A DNA stretch of 64,000 nucleotides from Allobosea psychrotolerans (GTDB lineage: Bacteria > Pseudomonadota > Alphaproteobacteria > Rhizobiales > Beijerinckiaceae), in NCBI RefSeq assembly GCF_002917105.1, contig NZ_PQFZ01000019.1, forward strand, positions 45,058-109,057. The letters run 5' to 3'. A program made the position numbers and the translations under genes. Positions 27,781 to 36,599 of the stretch are shown one piece after another. Numbering within the stretch: the first letter of the stretch is position 1; each line of letters begins with the position of its first letter. Below the pieces are notes generated by a model. The model ran no database searches, was not told where the DNA came from, and was given only the letters and a program-made list of their open reading frames with translations.

Positions 27781-29070
27781 TCAGCCGCTCACGGCCTCTA
27801 CGCCGCACCATTCCGCCACGAACAGAGCCATTGATCCGGTGATGCGCTTCAGCGAGGCCAGGCTGACGCGCTCGTCGAAGGCGTGGATGTTCTCGCCCAT
27901 CGGGCCGTAGCAGAGCGCCGGAATCTTGTCATAGAGCGCGTGCACGCGAGTATCGAGATAGGCCGCCGTCATGAAGCTCTTCAGCGGCGCTCCCAGCGCC
28001 GCCTCATGCGCGCGGCCAAGCACGGCCTCGGCTTCGCTGCCGGGCGCGAGCACATAACCCTCCGCCCAGAAGCCGTTGAAGGTCACCTTCGGCGGGTTGT
28101 TGGCGAGGAAGGCATCGGCCCGCGACGCGGTTCGGATGCAATCCTCGATGCGCTTGGCGGTCTCTTCCGCGGTCACGCCGGGATAGAGCCCGACGCGGCA
28201 ATCGACCCGACACCAGCACGGCACCGAGGAAGCCCAGTCGCCGCCCTCGATCTTGCCGATATTGAGGTTGATCGGGTGGGGTTGGTCCTCGAAATGCTCG
28301 CGGCCTGCCTTCTCGGCGTTGAACTCTTCTTCCAGTTTGCGCAGCGCCGCGACGACGCGATAGGCGGCGTCGATGGCGTTGGCCCCCGTGCCCATCTCGC
28401 GCACATGCACCGGTACGCCGCGGACCTCGAACTGGAACCAGAGCACGCCGGCATTGGCCCGGGCCAGCATCTCGTATTCGGGCTCGGGGATCAGCGCCGC
28501 ATCGGCGCGGAAGCCGCGCAAATGCGTCATAAGCGCGCCGTTTCCGGTCGATTCCTCCTCGACGACCGACTCCAGATAGAGTGTCGCAGCTGGCTGCAGG
28601 CCGATGCGCTTCAGCGCGTCCAGGCAGTAGAAATTGGCGCCGGCCCCGGCCTTCATGTCGGCGCTGCCGCGGCCATACATCCAGTCGCCCTCGATCACCG
28701 GATCGAAAGGCGCATGCGTCCATTGGTCGACAGGGCCGGTCGGGACGACGTCGACATGGGCCTGCAGGATCAGTGAACGGCCGGTCTCCGCGCGCGGATG
28801 ATGGATGCCGACGACGATCGGCGCGTCGGAATGCGTGTCGGAGAACGGCGCACCGCCGGGATGGGCTGCGATCGCCGCCCTGTCCATCGCAAAGCGGTCC
28901 ATGGTGAAGCCGCGATCCTTCAGCGCCCGGAAGATGAAGTCCTGGCAGGTGTGTTCCTGGCCCCGCAGCGAGGGAAAGCGGATCAGCTCCTGCGTGAAGG
29001 CGATCTGCTCGGCAAAGCCGGCCTCGACGGAGGCGAGGATCTTGTCGCGCAGGGCGGGATCGAGAGGCAT
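27781..29070 (-). CDS. M20 family deacylase (ArgE/DapE/ACY1 type)
   Basis: The 429-residue metallohydrolase has the M20 layout: H105 and D107 in QAHVDVVPTG, D138 in GRGSADMKAG, catalytic and ligand Glu in ESVVEEESTGNG, and a late ligand region ENIHAFDERV. Family members remove N-acyl groups from amino acids or cleave small peptides. It follows the second peptide ABC operon in the same direction after 153 bases containing a REP-like hairpin. It may process the imported compound; the exact substrate is not known. Confidence 0.9.
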   Translation of the reverse strand: MPLDPALRDKILASVEAGFAEQIAFTQELIRFPSLRGQEHTCQDFIFRALKDRGFTMDRFAMDRAAIAAHPGGAPFSDTHSDAPIVVGIHHPRAETGRSLILQAHVDVVPTGPVDQWTHAPFDPVIEGDWMYGRGSADMKAGAGANFYCLDALKRIGLQPAATLYLESVVEEESTGNGALMTHLRGFRADAALIPEPEYEMLARANAGVLWFQFEVRGVPVHVREMGTGANAIDAAYRVVAALRKLEEEFNAEKAGREHFEDQPHPINLNIGKIEGGDWASSVPCWCRVDCRVGLYPGVTAEETAKRIEDCIRTASRADAFLANNPPKVTFNGFWAEGYVLAPGSEAEAVLGRAHEAALGAPLKSFMTAAYLDTRVHALYDKIPALCYGPMGENIHAFDERVSLASLKRITGSMALFVAEWCGVEAVSG

Positions 29071-29121
29071 GGGCTGGGCTCCGGCAGATGGGACAGGCGT
29101 CAGACAGGACTTGTGCGCGTC

Positions 29122-29144
29122 ATGGTCGGGTTCGACCCGGCCAT
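29122..29144. repeat. Short REP-like hairpin between the M20 gene and ABC operon 2
   Basis: ATGGTCGGG and CCCGGCCAT pair with one mismatch around TTCGA. The wording resembles the TCATGGTCGGG-type intergenic repeats common in Hyphomicrobiales. The TTCGA loop superficially recalls a tRNA T-arm but no tRNA fits around it. Confidence 0.55.
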
Positions 29145-29223
29145 CTCTAAAACCAGTACTGGCTAGCCCCAGGATTCCCGGAGCTGGGCTGCGCCGCGCC
29201 CGGGAGTGACGAGCCAGCGCTCA

Positions 29224-30864
29224 TTAGTGCCCGAACCGCCCGCCGCCGGGAACGGCCGCCAGCAGTTGCCGCGTATACTCGTGCTGCGGGGCGGCGAACA
29301 AAGCCGCCGTCGGGCCGGTTTCGACGATGCGGCCGCGCTGCATCACCGCGATGCGGTCGCAGATCTGCGCAGCGACGCGCAGGTCGTGGGTGACGAACAG
29401 GATGGCGAGACCGAGCCGGCTCTGGATGTCCTTGATCAGGGACAGGATCTGCGCCTGCACGGAGACGTCGAGCGCCGAGACCGCCTCATCCGCCACCAGC
29501 ACGTCGGGTTCGAGGGCGAGCGCGCGGGCGATGCCGATGCGCTGGCGCTGGCCGCCGGAGAATTCATGCGGGTAGCGGTCGACCGCATTGGCGGAGAGGC
29601 CGACGAGCTCGAGCAATTCTCGCGCCTTCATCAGGGCGGTCACCCGCGCCACGCCATGCGCCACCGGCCCGTCGGAGATGATGCGGCCGACGGTCTGGCG
29701 CGGGTTGAGCGAGGCGAAGGGATCCTGGAACACCATCTGGATGCGCTTGCGGTGCTGGCGCAGCGCGGTTGGGCCGAGATCGCTGAGCACGAGATCTCCC
29801 GAGCCTTGACCGCTCAGTACGATTCGCCCGCTATTGGGTTCGATCAATCTGAGGCAGCAGCGCCCGACGGTCGATTTGCCGGAACCGGACTCGCCGACGA
29901 GCCCGAGTGTCTCGCCCCGGACCAGCGAGAACGAGATGTCCTCGGCTGCCCTGACCTCGCGGGCCGTGCCGAAGAAGGAGCGCTTGCGATAGATCTTGCC
30001 GAGCCCCTCGACGCTGAGCACGGGAGGGCTCTCCGGCAAGGCCGGTCGCATGGGCGGCACGAGCGAGGGCACGGCGGCGAGGAGTTTTTGCGTATAGGCA
30101 TGGCGAGGGGCGCCCAGCACCTGGTCGGCCGTGCCTTCCTCGACCAGCACGCCCTTCTCCAGCACCGCGATGCGGTCGGCGATCTCGGCGACGACGCCCA
30201 TGTCATGGGTGATGAACAACACCGCAGTGCCGTGCTTGTGGCGCAAATTATCGAGGAGCTTGAGAATCTGCGCCTGGGTGGTGACGTCGAGTGCGGTCGT
30301 CGGCTCGTCGGCGATCAGGAGCTTGGGTTCGAGCGCCAGCGCCATCGCGATCATCACCCGCTGCCTCTGCCCGCCCGAGAGCTCGTGCGGGTAGGCCTTG
30401 GCGAGACGCGGCGGGTCAGGCAGGCCGACCTCGGTCAGGAGCGCGACGGCGCGCGCGCGCCGTTCGGAGGCTCCGTGCAGCCCATGCGCCTCGAAGGTCT
30501 CGATGATCTGGTCGGCGACCCGCATCACCGGGTTGAGCGAGGTCATCGGCTCCTGGAAGATCATGCCGATCTCGCGCCCGCGTACGTCCTGCATCGCGGG
30601 CTCGTCGAGGCTGAGCAGGTCGCGTCCGGCGAGCCTGATCGCGCCGCCCGCAGGCTTCACCGCCTTGGGCAGCAGGCCCATCACGGCATGGGCGATCATC
30701 GATTTGCCCGAACCGGATTCGCCGACGACGCAGAGCGTTTCGCCGGGCGCGATCGCAAGCGTCACGCCTTCGACCGCATGCGCCCGGTCGGCCAGCGCCG
30801 GCAGGGCCAGCGTCAGTTTTTCGATGGAGAGGACGGGCGGGGTCTCTTGCGAGATGACGTTCAT
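29224..30864 (-). CDS. Peptide-type ABC transporter 2, fused double ATP-binding protein
   Basis: From ATG at 30864 (MNVISQETPPVLSIEKL) the protein is 546 residues with two ABC domains. Walker A is GESGSGKS in both, signatures are LSGGQRQRV and FSGGQRQRI, and Walker B is LLIADEPT and VLVADEAV. Oligopeptide-type C-terminal motifs RHAYTQKLL and QHEYTRQLL are present. It overlaps the upstream permease by 4 bases. It is shorter than the operon 1 homologue, chiefly at the linker and the C-terminus. Confidence 0.93.
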   Translation of the reverse strand: MNVISQETPPVLSIEKLTLALPALADRAHAVEGVTLAIAPGETLCVVGESGSGKSMIAHAVMGLLPKAVKPAGGAIRLAGRDLLSLDEPAMQDVRGREIGMIFQEPMTSLNPVMRVADQIIETFEAHGLHGASERRARAVALLTEVGLPDPPRLAKAYPHELSGGQRQRVMIAMALALEPKLLIADEPTTALDVTTQAQILKLLDNLRHKHGTAVLFITHDMGVVAEIADRIAVLEKGVLVEEGTADQVLGAPRHAYTQKLLAAVPSLVPPMRPALPESPPVLSVEGLGKIYRKRSFFGTAREVRAAEDISFSLVRGETLGLVGESGSGKSTVGRCCLRLIEPNSGRIVLSGQGSGDLVLSDLGPTALRQHRKRIQMVFQDPFASLNPRQTVGRIISDGPVAHGVARVTALMKARELLELVGLSANAVDRYPHEFSGGQRQRIGIARALALEPDVLVADEAVSALDVSVQAQILSLIKDIQSRLGLAILFVTHDLRVAAQICDRIAVMQRGRIVETGPTAALFAAPQHEYTRQLLAAVPGGGRFGH

Positions 30865-31697
30865 TCGCGGCCTCGTGCGAGGCGCGGGTTCAGCGCGTCG
30901 TTCAGACCCTCGCCGGCGAGGTTGAGCGCCAGCACGGTGAGGAAGATCGCAAAGCCCGGGAAGAAGCTGATCCACCAGGCGTCGAGCAGGCGCGTACGCC
31001 CCGCCCCCACCATATAGCCCCAGCTCATCAGGTTGGGGTCGCCCAGGCCCAGGAAGGAGAGGGCGGATTCGAGCAGGATCGCCGAACCGATCATCAATGA
31101 GCCCATCACGATGATCGGCGCCACCGTGTTGGGCAGCACCTGGCTGAAGATGATGCGCGGCGTCGATTGGCCGATCGTAACGGCGGCCTGGACATATTCG
31201 CGCGTCCTGAGCGAGAGCACCTCGCCGCGCACCAGCCGCGCCACCGGCGGCCAGGAGACGACGCCGATGGCGAGCACGATCGAGCCCAATTGCGGCTGCA
31301 GGATCGCGACCAGCACGATCGCCAGCGCGAAGGAGGGTATGGTCTGGAAGAACTCGGTGAAGCGCATCAGCGCGTCGTCGACGAAGCCCCCGGCATAGCC
31401 GGCGATCGCCCCGAGCGGCACGCCGATCAAGAGCGAGACGATCGTCGAGACGACGCCAATCATCAGCGAGACGCGTGCGCCATGAACCATGCCCGCCGCG
31501 ATGTCGCGGCCGAGCGTGTCGGTGCCGAGCGGGAAGCGCTCCAGCGCGAAGGGCGCCATGAAGGGCCGCCCGACCATGCGCCAGGGCGAGCTCGGATAGA
31601 GCGAGGGCGCCAGCAGCGCGAAGGCGACGACCGCGAGCAGGATCACCAGCCCAAGGACCGCGCCGCGATTGCGGCAGAAGCGTTTGAGGAAGTTCAT
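30861..31697 (-). CDS. Peptide-type ABC transporter 2, permease (DppC type)
   Basis: The start MNFLKRFCRNRGAVLG at 31697 gives 278 residues and a 4-base overlap with the DppB-type gene; longer in-frame upstream sequence is the other permease in another frame. LGTDTLGRDIAAGMVHGAR, the coupling loop REYVQAAVTIGQSTPRIIFS and the ending GEGLNDALNPRL identify the DppC class. Six transmembrane segments are expected. Confidence 0.92.
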   Translation of the reverse strand: MNFLKRFCRNRGAVLGLVILLAVVAFALLAPSLYPSSPWRMVGRPFMAPFALERFPLGTDTLGRDIAAGMVHGARVSLMIGVVSTIVSLLIGVPLGAIAGYAGGFVDDALMRFTEFFQTIPSFALAIVLVAILQPQLGSIVLAIGVVSWPPVARLVRGEVLSLRTREYVQAAVTIGQSTPRIIFSQVLPNTVAPIIVMGSLMIGSAILLESALSFLGLGDPNLMSWGYMVGAGRTRLLDAWWISFFPGFAIFLTVLALNLAGEGLNDALNPRLARGRE

Positions 31698-32671
31698 GCT
31701 CCCGCCTCGATACGCGGATCGGCAATGCGGTAGACCAGATCCGTCAGGATGTTGAAGCCGACGACCATGGCCGAGGACATGAAGAAGACGCCGAGCAGCA
31801 CGGAATAGTCGCGCTGTACCAGCGCGTCGAACATCAACCGACCGATACCGGGCCAGGCGAAGACGGTCTCGGTCAGCACCGCCCCGCCGACGAGTTGGCC
31901 GGCCTGCAATCCCGCCAGTGTCACCACGGGCAGGATCGCGTTGCGCGCCACATGCCGCCGCGAGACGATGCCAGGCGAGAGACCCTTGGCCCGCGCCGTC
32001 TTGACGAAATCGGCCCCGGCGACCTCGAGCATCGAGGCGCGCATCATCCGTGCATAGAGCGCGGTGAAGAACAGGCCGAGCGTCAGCGCCGGCAGGATCA
32101 GGTGGTGGCCGATGTCGAGCGCCCGCGCCAGCCCCGTGTTGTTCGCGCCGATCGTCTCGTAGCCGACATTGGGCACGAGGCCGAGCTTCAGGGAGAAGAC
32201 GATCTGGCTCATCAATGCGATCCAGAACAGCGGTGTCGCGTAGAAGACGAGGGACAGCGTCGTGATCAGGCTGTCCGACCACCGCCCGGCCCGCCTTGCG
32301 GCCAGCGCTCCCATGACGATGCCCAGGGCGAGCGAGACGACGAAGGCCGCACCTGTCAGCAGCAGCGTCGCGGGCAGCCGGTCGAGCACCAGGCTGAGCA
32401 CCGGCTGCTGCTGGCGATAGCTGAAGCCGAGATCGAAGGTCATATAGCCCTTGATGTAGATCCAGAGCTGCGTCGTGATCGGCTCGTTCAGCCCGAAGCG
32501 CTGGCGCAACTGCTCGAGCAACTGGGCGTCGGCGGCGCCCGCTTCGCCGGCCAGCACCTGCGCCGGATCGCCCGGCGCGGCGCGGATCAGGAAGAAGTTC
32601 AGCACGGCGATGGCGAAGAGCACGAGAACGCCCTTCACCAGTCGGCCGGAGAGGAAGTGGAGGAGGTTCAT
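31694..32671 (-). CDS. Peptide-type ABC transporter 2, permease (DppB type)
   Basis: The 325-residue permease begins MNLLHFLSGRLVKGVLVLF and has FFLIRAAPGDPAQVLAGE, the coupling loop DFVKTARAKGLSPGIVSRRHVARNA, and VFAWPGIGRLMFDALVQRD. It ends in a DPRIEAG tail. The 167-base gap to the binding-protein gene carries an inverted repeat and a hairpin. Confidence 0.92.
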   Translation of the reverse strand: MNLLHFLSGRLVKGVLVLFAIAVLNFFLIRAAPGDPAQVLAGEAGAADAQLLEQLRQRFGLNEPITTQLWIYIKGYMTFDLGFSYRQQQPVLSLVLDRLPATLLLTGAAFVVSLALGIVMGALAARRAGRWSDSLITTLSLVFYATPLFWIALMSQIVFSLKLGLVPNVGYETIGANNTGLARALDIGHHLILPALTLGLFFTALYARMMRASMLEVAGADFVKTARAKGLSPGIVSRRHVARNAILPVVTLAGLQAGQLVGGAVLTETVFAWPGIGRLMFDALVQRDYSVLLGVFFMSSAMVVGFNILTDLVYRIADPRIEAGA

Positions 32672-32690
32672 TCAAGGCTTCCGTGAAGCG

Positions 32691-32820
32691 TGTCATCCCG
32701 TGCGCGCTGCGGCGCGAAGTGCCGCTGCGCTGACACGGGACCGTCACCGGAGAGAGCACGGCTTGGAGCCTTGCTCTGCATGCGATCCCGGATCACCGCT
32801 GCGCGGCGTCCGGGATGACA
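32691..32820. repeat. Intergenic repeat with TGTCATCCCG ends, operon 2
   Basis: TGTCATCCCG (32691-32700) and CGGGATGACA (32811-32820) are exact inverted copies enclosing smaller GC-rich hairpins. This is the same general repeat style as the elements at 38206 and 40198, whose outer ends also read TCATCC or TCATTCC. Confidence 0.65.
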
Positions 32821-32840
32821 CGATCCTTGCGGATCGTGTC
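32817..32840 (-). promoter_or_regulatory. 10-bp perfect hairpin at the 3' end of the operon 2 binding-protein gene
   Basis: GACACGATCC and GGATCGTGTC pair perfectly around TTGC. The stem overlaps the stop codon of the binding-protein gene by two bases. There is no T-run, so an mRNA-stabilising or partially terminating role between binding protein and permeases is more likely than full termination. Confidence 0.6.
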
Positions 32841-34419
32841 ACTCCTTCCATGCATCTCGGAAGCCGTCATTCACGCCGATCGCGCTGTTGACGAGGTTCT
32901 TGACGTTGCAGCGATAGATCGTCGGGAAATCCATCTCGAGCTGCCAGAGCACGGGCACGTCGTCGGCGAGGATCTTCTGCACTTTCGTGTAAAGTTCCTG
33001 TCGAGCGCTGTCCGAGGGCGCGGTCGCCGCGTCGGCGAAGAGCTTGTCGACTTCCGGGTTCACATAGGCGCCCTGGTTGCCGAAGGGATTGCCCTTGACG
33101 ATGTTGGTCGAGATGTAGTTGCGCGCCACGCCGGTCGCCGGGTCGCCGAGTTGGTAGAGATAGTTGAAGGTCATGTCGAAATCGCCGTTGCTGGCCTTCT
33201 GGGTCCAGCCCGGCACGTCGGTGGTCTCGATCGAGACGTTGACTCCGGCATCAGTGAGGTTCTGCTTGATCGCCTCGGCCCAGCGGCTCCAGACCTCGCC
33301 ATAGGGCAGGGCGAGCAGCTTGATCGGCTCGCCCTTATAGCCGGAGGCCTTGATCAGCTCCTTCGCCTTGGCGACGTCGTAGCTGTATTTGGGCACGTCG
33401 GCCGAGTAGAACTTCGTCTTCGACGAGATCGGCCCGGTCGGCAGCTTGCCGAGCCCGCCCCAGACCACGTCCTTGCCGAATTCGCGGTCGATCGCGAACA
33501 TCATGCCCTGGCGGAACTGCTTGTTGGCGAGCGGGCCGCCCTTGGCGATGTTGGGCGTCAGCCAGGCATGAGGCGCGAACATCTCCCAGCCCTTGGTCGT
33601 GACGCAGCTATTGGGCAGCTTGGAGAGGCGGGCCACGTCGTAGACGTCGACCGAACCGCCGGTCAGCACATCGATCTTGCCGGTCTCATAGGCGACGGCG
33701 CGGGCGGCCGCGTCGGGGATGATCTCCCAATAGATCTCGTCGAGGTTCGGCTTACCCTTCTGCCAGTAGTTCTCGTTCTTGACGAGGTGGATATAGGAGC
33801 CCTTCTTCCACTCCTTGAACTTGAACGGCCCGGTGCCGATCGGGGTGTTGTTGGCGGGGTTCGCGCGGTAATCCGTGCCGTCATAGATGTGCTTCGGGAT
33901 CATCGGCGCGCCGCCGACCTCCTGTGACAGGATCAGCGGGCCGAAGGGCTGCTTCAGCGTGATCTTGACGGTGAGGTCGTCGATCTTTTCGATCTTCTCG
34001 ACCTGGCTGTTGGCGATCGGGCGCCAGCGCGGATGCACCTCGCGCAGGAACTTGTCGAGCGAGAACACCACGTCGTCGGCGGTGAAGGGCTTGCCGTCAT
34101 GCCAGGTCACGCCATCCTGGAGCTTGAAGGTATAAACCTTGGAATCCGGTGATATCTCCCAGCTCTTGGCGAGCGAGGGCTTCGGGTTGAGCTTCTCGTC
34201 ATAGCGCAGCAGCGATTCGTAGATGTTGCCCGCGACCATGTTGGTCGGGCCGTTCTGGTTCAGCCCCTGCATCAGCATCGGCGGTTCCGGCTGCACCACG
34301 ACATGGATGCTGCCGCCCGTATTGGGCGTCTGCGCCGGCGCCATGGACGGCGCCAGCGCGAAGGCTGCAAGCGCGGTCGTTACGGCAAGATGCCGGCGGA
34401 ATGCTGAACTCGTCATCAT
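32839..34419 (-). CDS. Peptide-type ABC transporter 2, substrate-binding protein
   Basis: Starting at the tandem ATG at 34419 gives 526 residues with a Sec-type signal peptide: a basic start, then TALAAFALAPSMAPAQ with likely cleavage after APA. Family 5 binding-protein blocks are KPFTADDVVFSLDKFLRE, NTPIGTGPFKFKEWKKGSY and NKQFRQGMMFAIDREFG. Unlike the other two binding proteins here it has no twin-arginine motif. A GGGAG ribosome site lies just upstream. Confidence 0.9.
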   Translation of the reverse strand: MMTSSAFRRHLAVTTALAAFALAPSMAPAQTPNTGGSIHVVVQPEPPMLMQGLNQNGPTNMVAGNIYESLLRYDEKLNPKPSLAKSWEISPDSKVYTFKLQDGVTWHDGKPFTADDVVFSLDKFLREVHPRWRPIANSQVEKIEKIDDLTVKITLKQPFGPLILSQEVGGAPMIPKHIYDGTDYRANPANNTPIGTGPFKFKEWKKGSYIHLVKNENYWQKGKPNLDEIYWEIIPDAAARAVAYETGKIDVLTGGSVDVYDVARLSKLPNSCVTTKGWEMFAPHAWLTPNIAKGGPLANKQFRQGMMFAIDREFGKDVVWGGLGKLPTGPISSKTKFYSADVPKYSYDVAKAKELIKASGYKGEPIKLLALPYGEVWSRWAEAIKQNLTDAGVNVSIETTDVPGWTQKASNGDFDMTFNYLYQLGDPATGVARNYISTNIVKGNPFGNQGAYVNPEVDKLFADAATAPSDSARQELYTKVQKILADDVPVLWQLEMDFPTIYRCNVKNLVNSAIGVNDGFRDAWKE

Positions 34420-34754
34420 CGTCTCCCACTGCCTCGACTGTCTCAATCGTCGGTCGCATCTTTTTCGCGATCCGCCCCGCCTCGAACTAGATCATAGCTT
34501 GGTCGTGCCGCACAGGGCCGGAGCCTCTGCCGAATATGAGAACTCCACGCCGATGGCCTCCACGGCCCGGTTCACGGCGGAACGATAACGAGGGAGCGCG
34601 GCGATCGTCCAATAGCCTGTGCCTATGCCAGCGATAGCCGCCCGAGCGGCCTTTGCAGGCAGTCGCGATGGCTTTCTGCCCGCTACGATGCAGGTCCTGC
34701 CGTCCCTGTCCATTTTGGCTGCAATGCAGGAAGAATGCCGCAAGACGTCCGCCT
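34420..34754. other. Gap between the lyase homologue and ABC operon 2
   Basis: This 335-base stretch should contain the promoter of the ABC operon 2 unless it is read through from the lyase gene. An 83-codon frame on the minus strand (34492-34743) has no recognisable motif and no good ribosome site, so I do not call it a gene. No clear repeat or terminator was seen. Confidence 0.5.
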
Positions 34755-36308
34755 TCAGCTCGTCCGCGACAATGTGAAGGCGCCTGCGGCGTCCGCCGGC
34801 ATCGCCTGGCGCAGAGCGGCGACGAAGGCCGGCTGCGCGATCACCGCCAGCGCCTTCATCGCGTCCGGGCCGGTCTCGCGATCCTCGACCAGCATCGGCA
34901 CGCTCTCGCGGATCGCCTCGTAGAGCACCCTGGTGGCGGGGGCGAGCCGGGGCCGCTTGCCGATATCGACGGCCTGGGCCGCGACCACCGCCTCGATGGC
35001 AAACAGCATGCGCAGGGGCACGAGCTGCTCCTCCAGCTTGCGGATCGTCAAGGCCGTCTGCGGCGCATGGTCCTCGACGCTTTCCGAGACCGGCAGCGCG
35101 TCGCAGCTCGCAGGTGCGGCCTTGAGGCGGATCTCGCCATGCAGATAGGAGGCGGTCTTCTGCAGCGAGTTGTAGCCGTTCGAGGCGCCGCCGACCGGCG
35201 AAAGATATTTCGGCAGGCCGGAGAGATGCTGGTTCATCATCTTGATGGTGCGGTAGGCCGAAGCCGTCGCCAGATGCGTGTTGACGATCGCCATCATGTC
35301 GAAAGCCAGCGCGATCGCCGGCGTATGAAAATTCGCCGTGGACAGGATCAGATCGTCATCGGTCATGACCAGCGGGTTGTCGGCCGCCGCGTTGATTTCG
35401 GTTTCGACGCTTTCGACCGCCGTCTCGAAGCTCGTCAGCGCCGGCCCGTAGATCTGCGCGAGCACGCGGAAGGAGAGCGCGTCCTGGATCGAGCGGGCCG
35501 CGCCCGCATCATGGAGATAGCTGCCCGCGAGCACCGCGCGGAACATCGCCGCCGCCCGCTCCTGGCCGCCGGCAGGCCGCGCGGCTGCGAGCCTGGCGTC
35601 GAAGATCTGCGGATTGGCGGCATAGCCCTCATCCGTCAGCCCTGCGATTGCGACGGAGGCGAACAGGATGTCGGAGAGCTCGGCCAGTACCTTGGCGGCA
35701 TGGCCGCAACTGACCGCGCTCGCATTCAGGATCGCGAGCCCGTCCTTGGCGGCGAGCGTCGCCGGCTGCAGCCCGGCCGAGGTGAACGCCTCCATGGCGG
35801 GGCGTTTTTCCCCCTTCACGAAGATCTCGCCGAGCCCGATCACGGCCGCACCGAGATGGGCGCAGAGCCCAAGATCGCCGGCGCCGATCGAGCCCCGCCC
35901 GGGAATGACCGGCGTCAGCCCGGCATTGAACATCGCCACCATCGTGTCGAGCACTGGCGGGGAGACGCCCGAGCCGCCCTGGGCGAGACCGATCAAGCGG
36001 CACAGCCAGATGGTGCGAGCCGTCGCCTCGGGAAACGGCTCGCCCATGCCGATGCAGCGCCCGCGTACCATCTGGACCTGGAACGCCTCGATCTGAGCCT
36101 TGTCCAGGCGGAAGGCGACGTTGCCGCCGAGGCCGGTGTTTAGCCCGTAGATCGGCGCGTCGCCTTGCGCGTAGCGCTCCACCACCTTGCGCGCCGCGAC
36201 CACCCTGGCGCGCGCTTCGGGCGCAAGCGCGACCGTCGTGCCGGGGTGGCTGGCGGCCATGACGAAGCCGAGCCCGACCGGCGCGGCGCCCAGAAGGAAT
36301 TCGCTCAC
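34755..36308 (-). CDS. Aromatic amino acid lyase (HAL/PAL) family protein lacking the MIO serine
   Basis: The 517-residue protein aligns along its length with histidine ammonia-lyase: YGLNTGLGG (Y54), IPGRGSIGAGDLGLCAH, NFH at 326-328, PVSESVEDHAPQ (E412). The cofactor-forming Ala-Ser-Gly of GSVGASGDL is absent: residues 139-146 read GSIGAGDL, with no Ser, Thr or Cys. NGTQ has become NASA (N195) and QDPYSLR has become QDALSFR, losing the Tyr. HAL's loop His is also absent (VRGR). Normal MIO chemistry is therefore not expected. It might be a lyase with other chemistry, a binding protein or a regulator. It sits between two divergent peptide ABC operons. Confidence 0.85.
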   Translation of the reverse strand: MSEFLLGAAPVGLGFVMAASHPGTTVALAPEARARVVAARKVVERYAQGDAPIYGLNTGLGGNVAFRLDKAQIEAFQVQMVRGRCIGMGEPFPEATARTIWLCRLIGLAQGGSGVSPPVLDTMVAMFNAGLTPVIPGRGSIGAGDLGLCAHLGAAVIGLGEIFVKGEKRPAMEAFTSAGLQPATLAAKDGLAILNASAVSCGHAAKVLAELSDILFASVAIAGLTDEGYAANPQIFDARLAAARPAGGQERAAAMFRAVLAGSYLHDAGAARSIQDALSFRVLAQIYGPALTSFETAVESVETEINAAADNPLVMTDDDLILSTANFHTPAIALAFDMMAIVNTHLATASAYRTIKMMNQHLSGLPKYLSPVGGASNGYNSLQKTASYLHGEIRLKAAPASCDALPVSESVEDHAPQTALTIRKLEEQLVPLRMLFAIEAVVAAQAVDIGKRPRLAPATRVLYEAIRESVPMLVEDRETGPDAMKALAVIAQPAFVAALRQAMPADAAGAFTLSRTS

Positions 36309-36599
36309 GCTGAAGGATCTCCGTCGATGCTTTGCGATGTGGAGGCGGTGGGACGCAGCGCCAGCGGCGCTTCAGCTGGGACGGTAGCCGCAGCCCCAAC
36401 CGCCGCGCAACCGGCCTCCCATCCACAAAAGGCGCGAAGTTGTGAGCACTGCCGTTGCGATTGCTGACAGAACTGGCAGCGCGGCCCTTTACCTCACCCC
36501 TCGATCCGGCTGACGATGCAGGCAAGGGGGATCTTCCCGGCCGCTCGCTCGTTTGGGAACGGACGCCGTCTGAAGATCGATGGACAGAGGAGAGCGATC
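36309..36599. other. Divergent promoter region between the lyase homologue and ABC operon 3
   Basis: The 291-base gap lies between two oppositely read genes and should hold both promoters. I see no gene in it and no strong palindrome beyond short GC-rich inverted words. A GAGGAG ribosome site lies directly before the ATG at 36600. Confidence 0.5.

Noticed and set aside
29131..29145. TTCGA in a hairpin loop resembling a tRNA T-arm
   Set aside because: The bases around it give no acceptor, anticodon or D stem; it is a REP-like hairpin.
34492..34743. An 83-codon minus-strand frame in the gap before ABC operon 2
   Set aside because: No motif, no convincing ribosome site, and composition typical of chance frames; kept only as a note.
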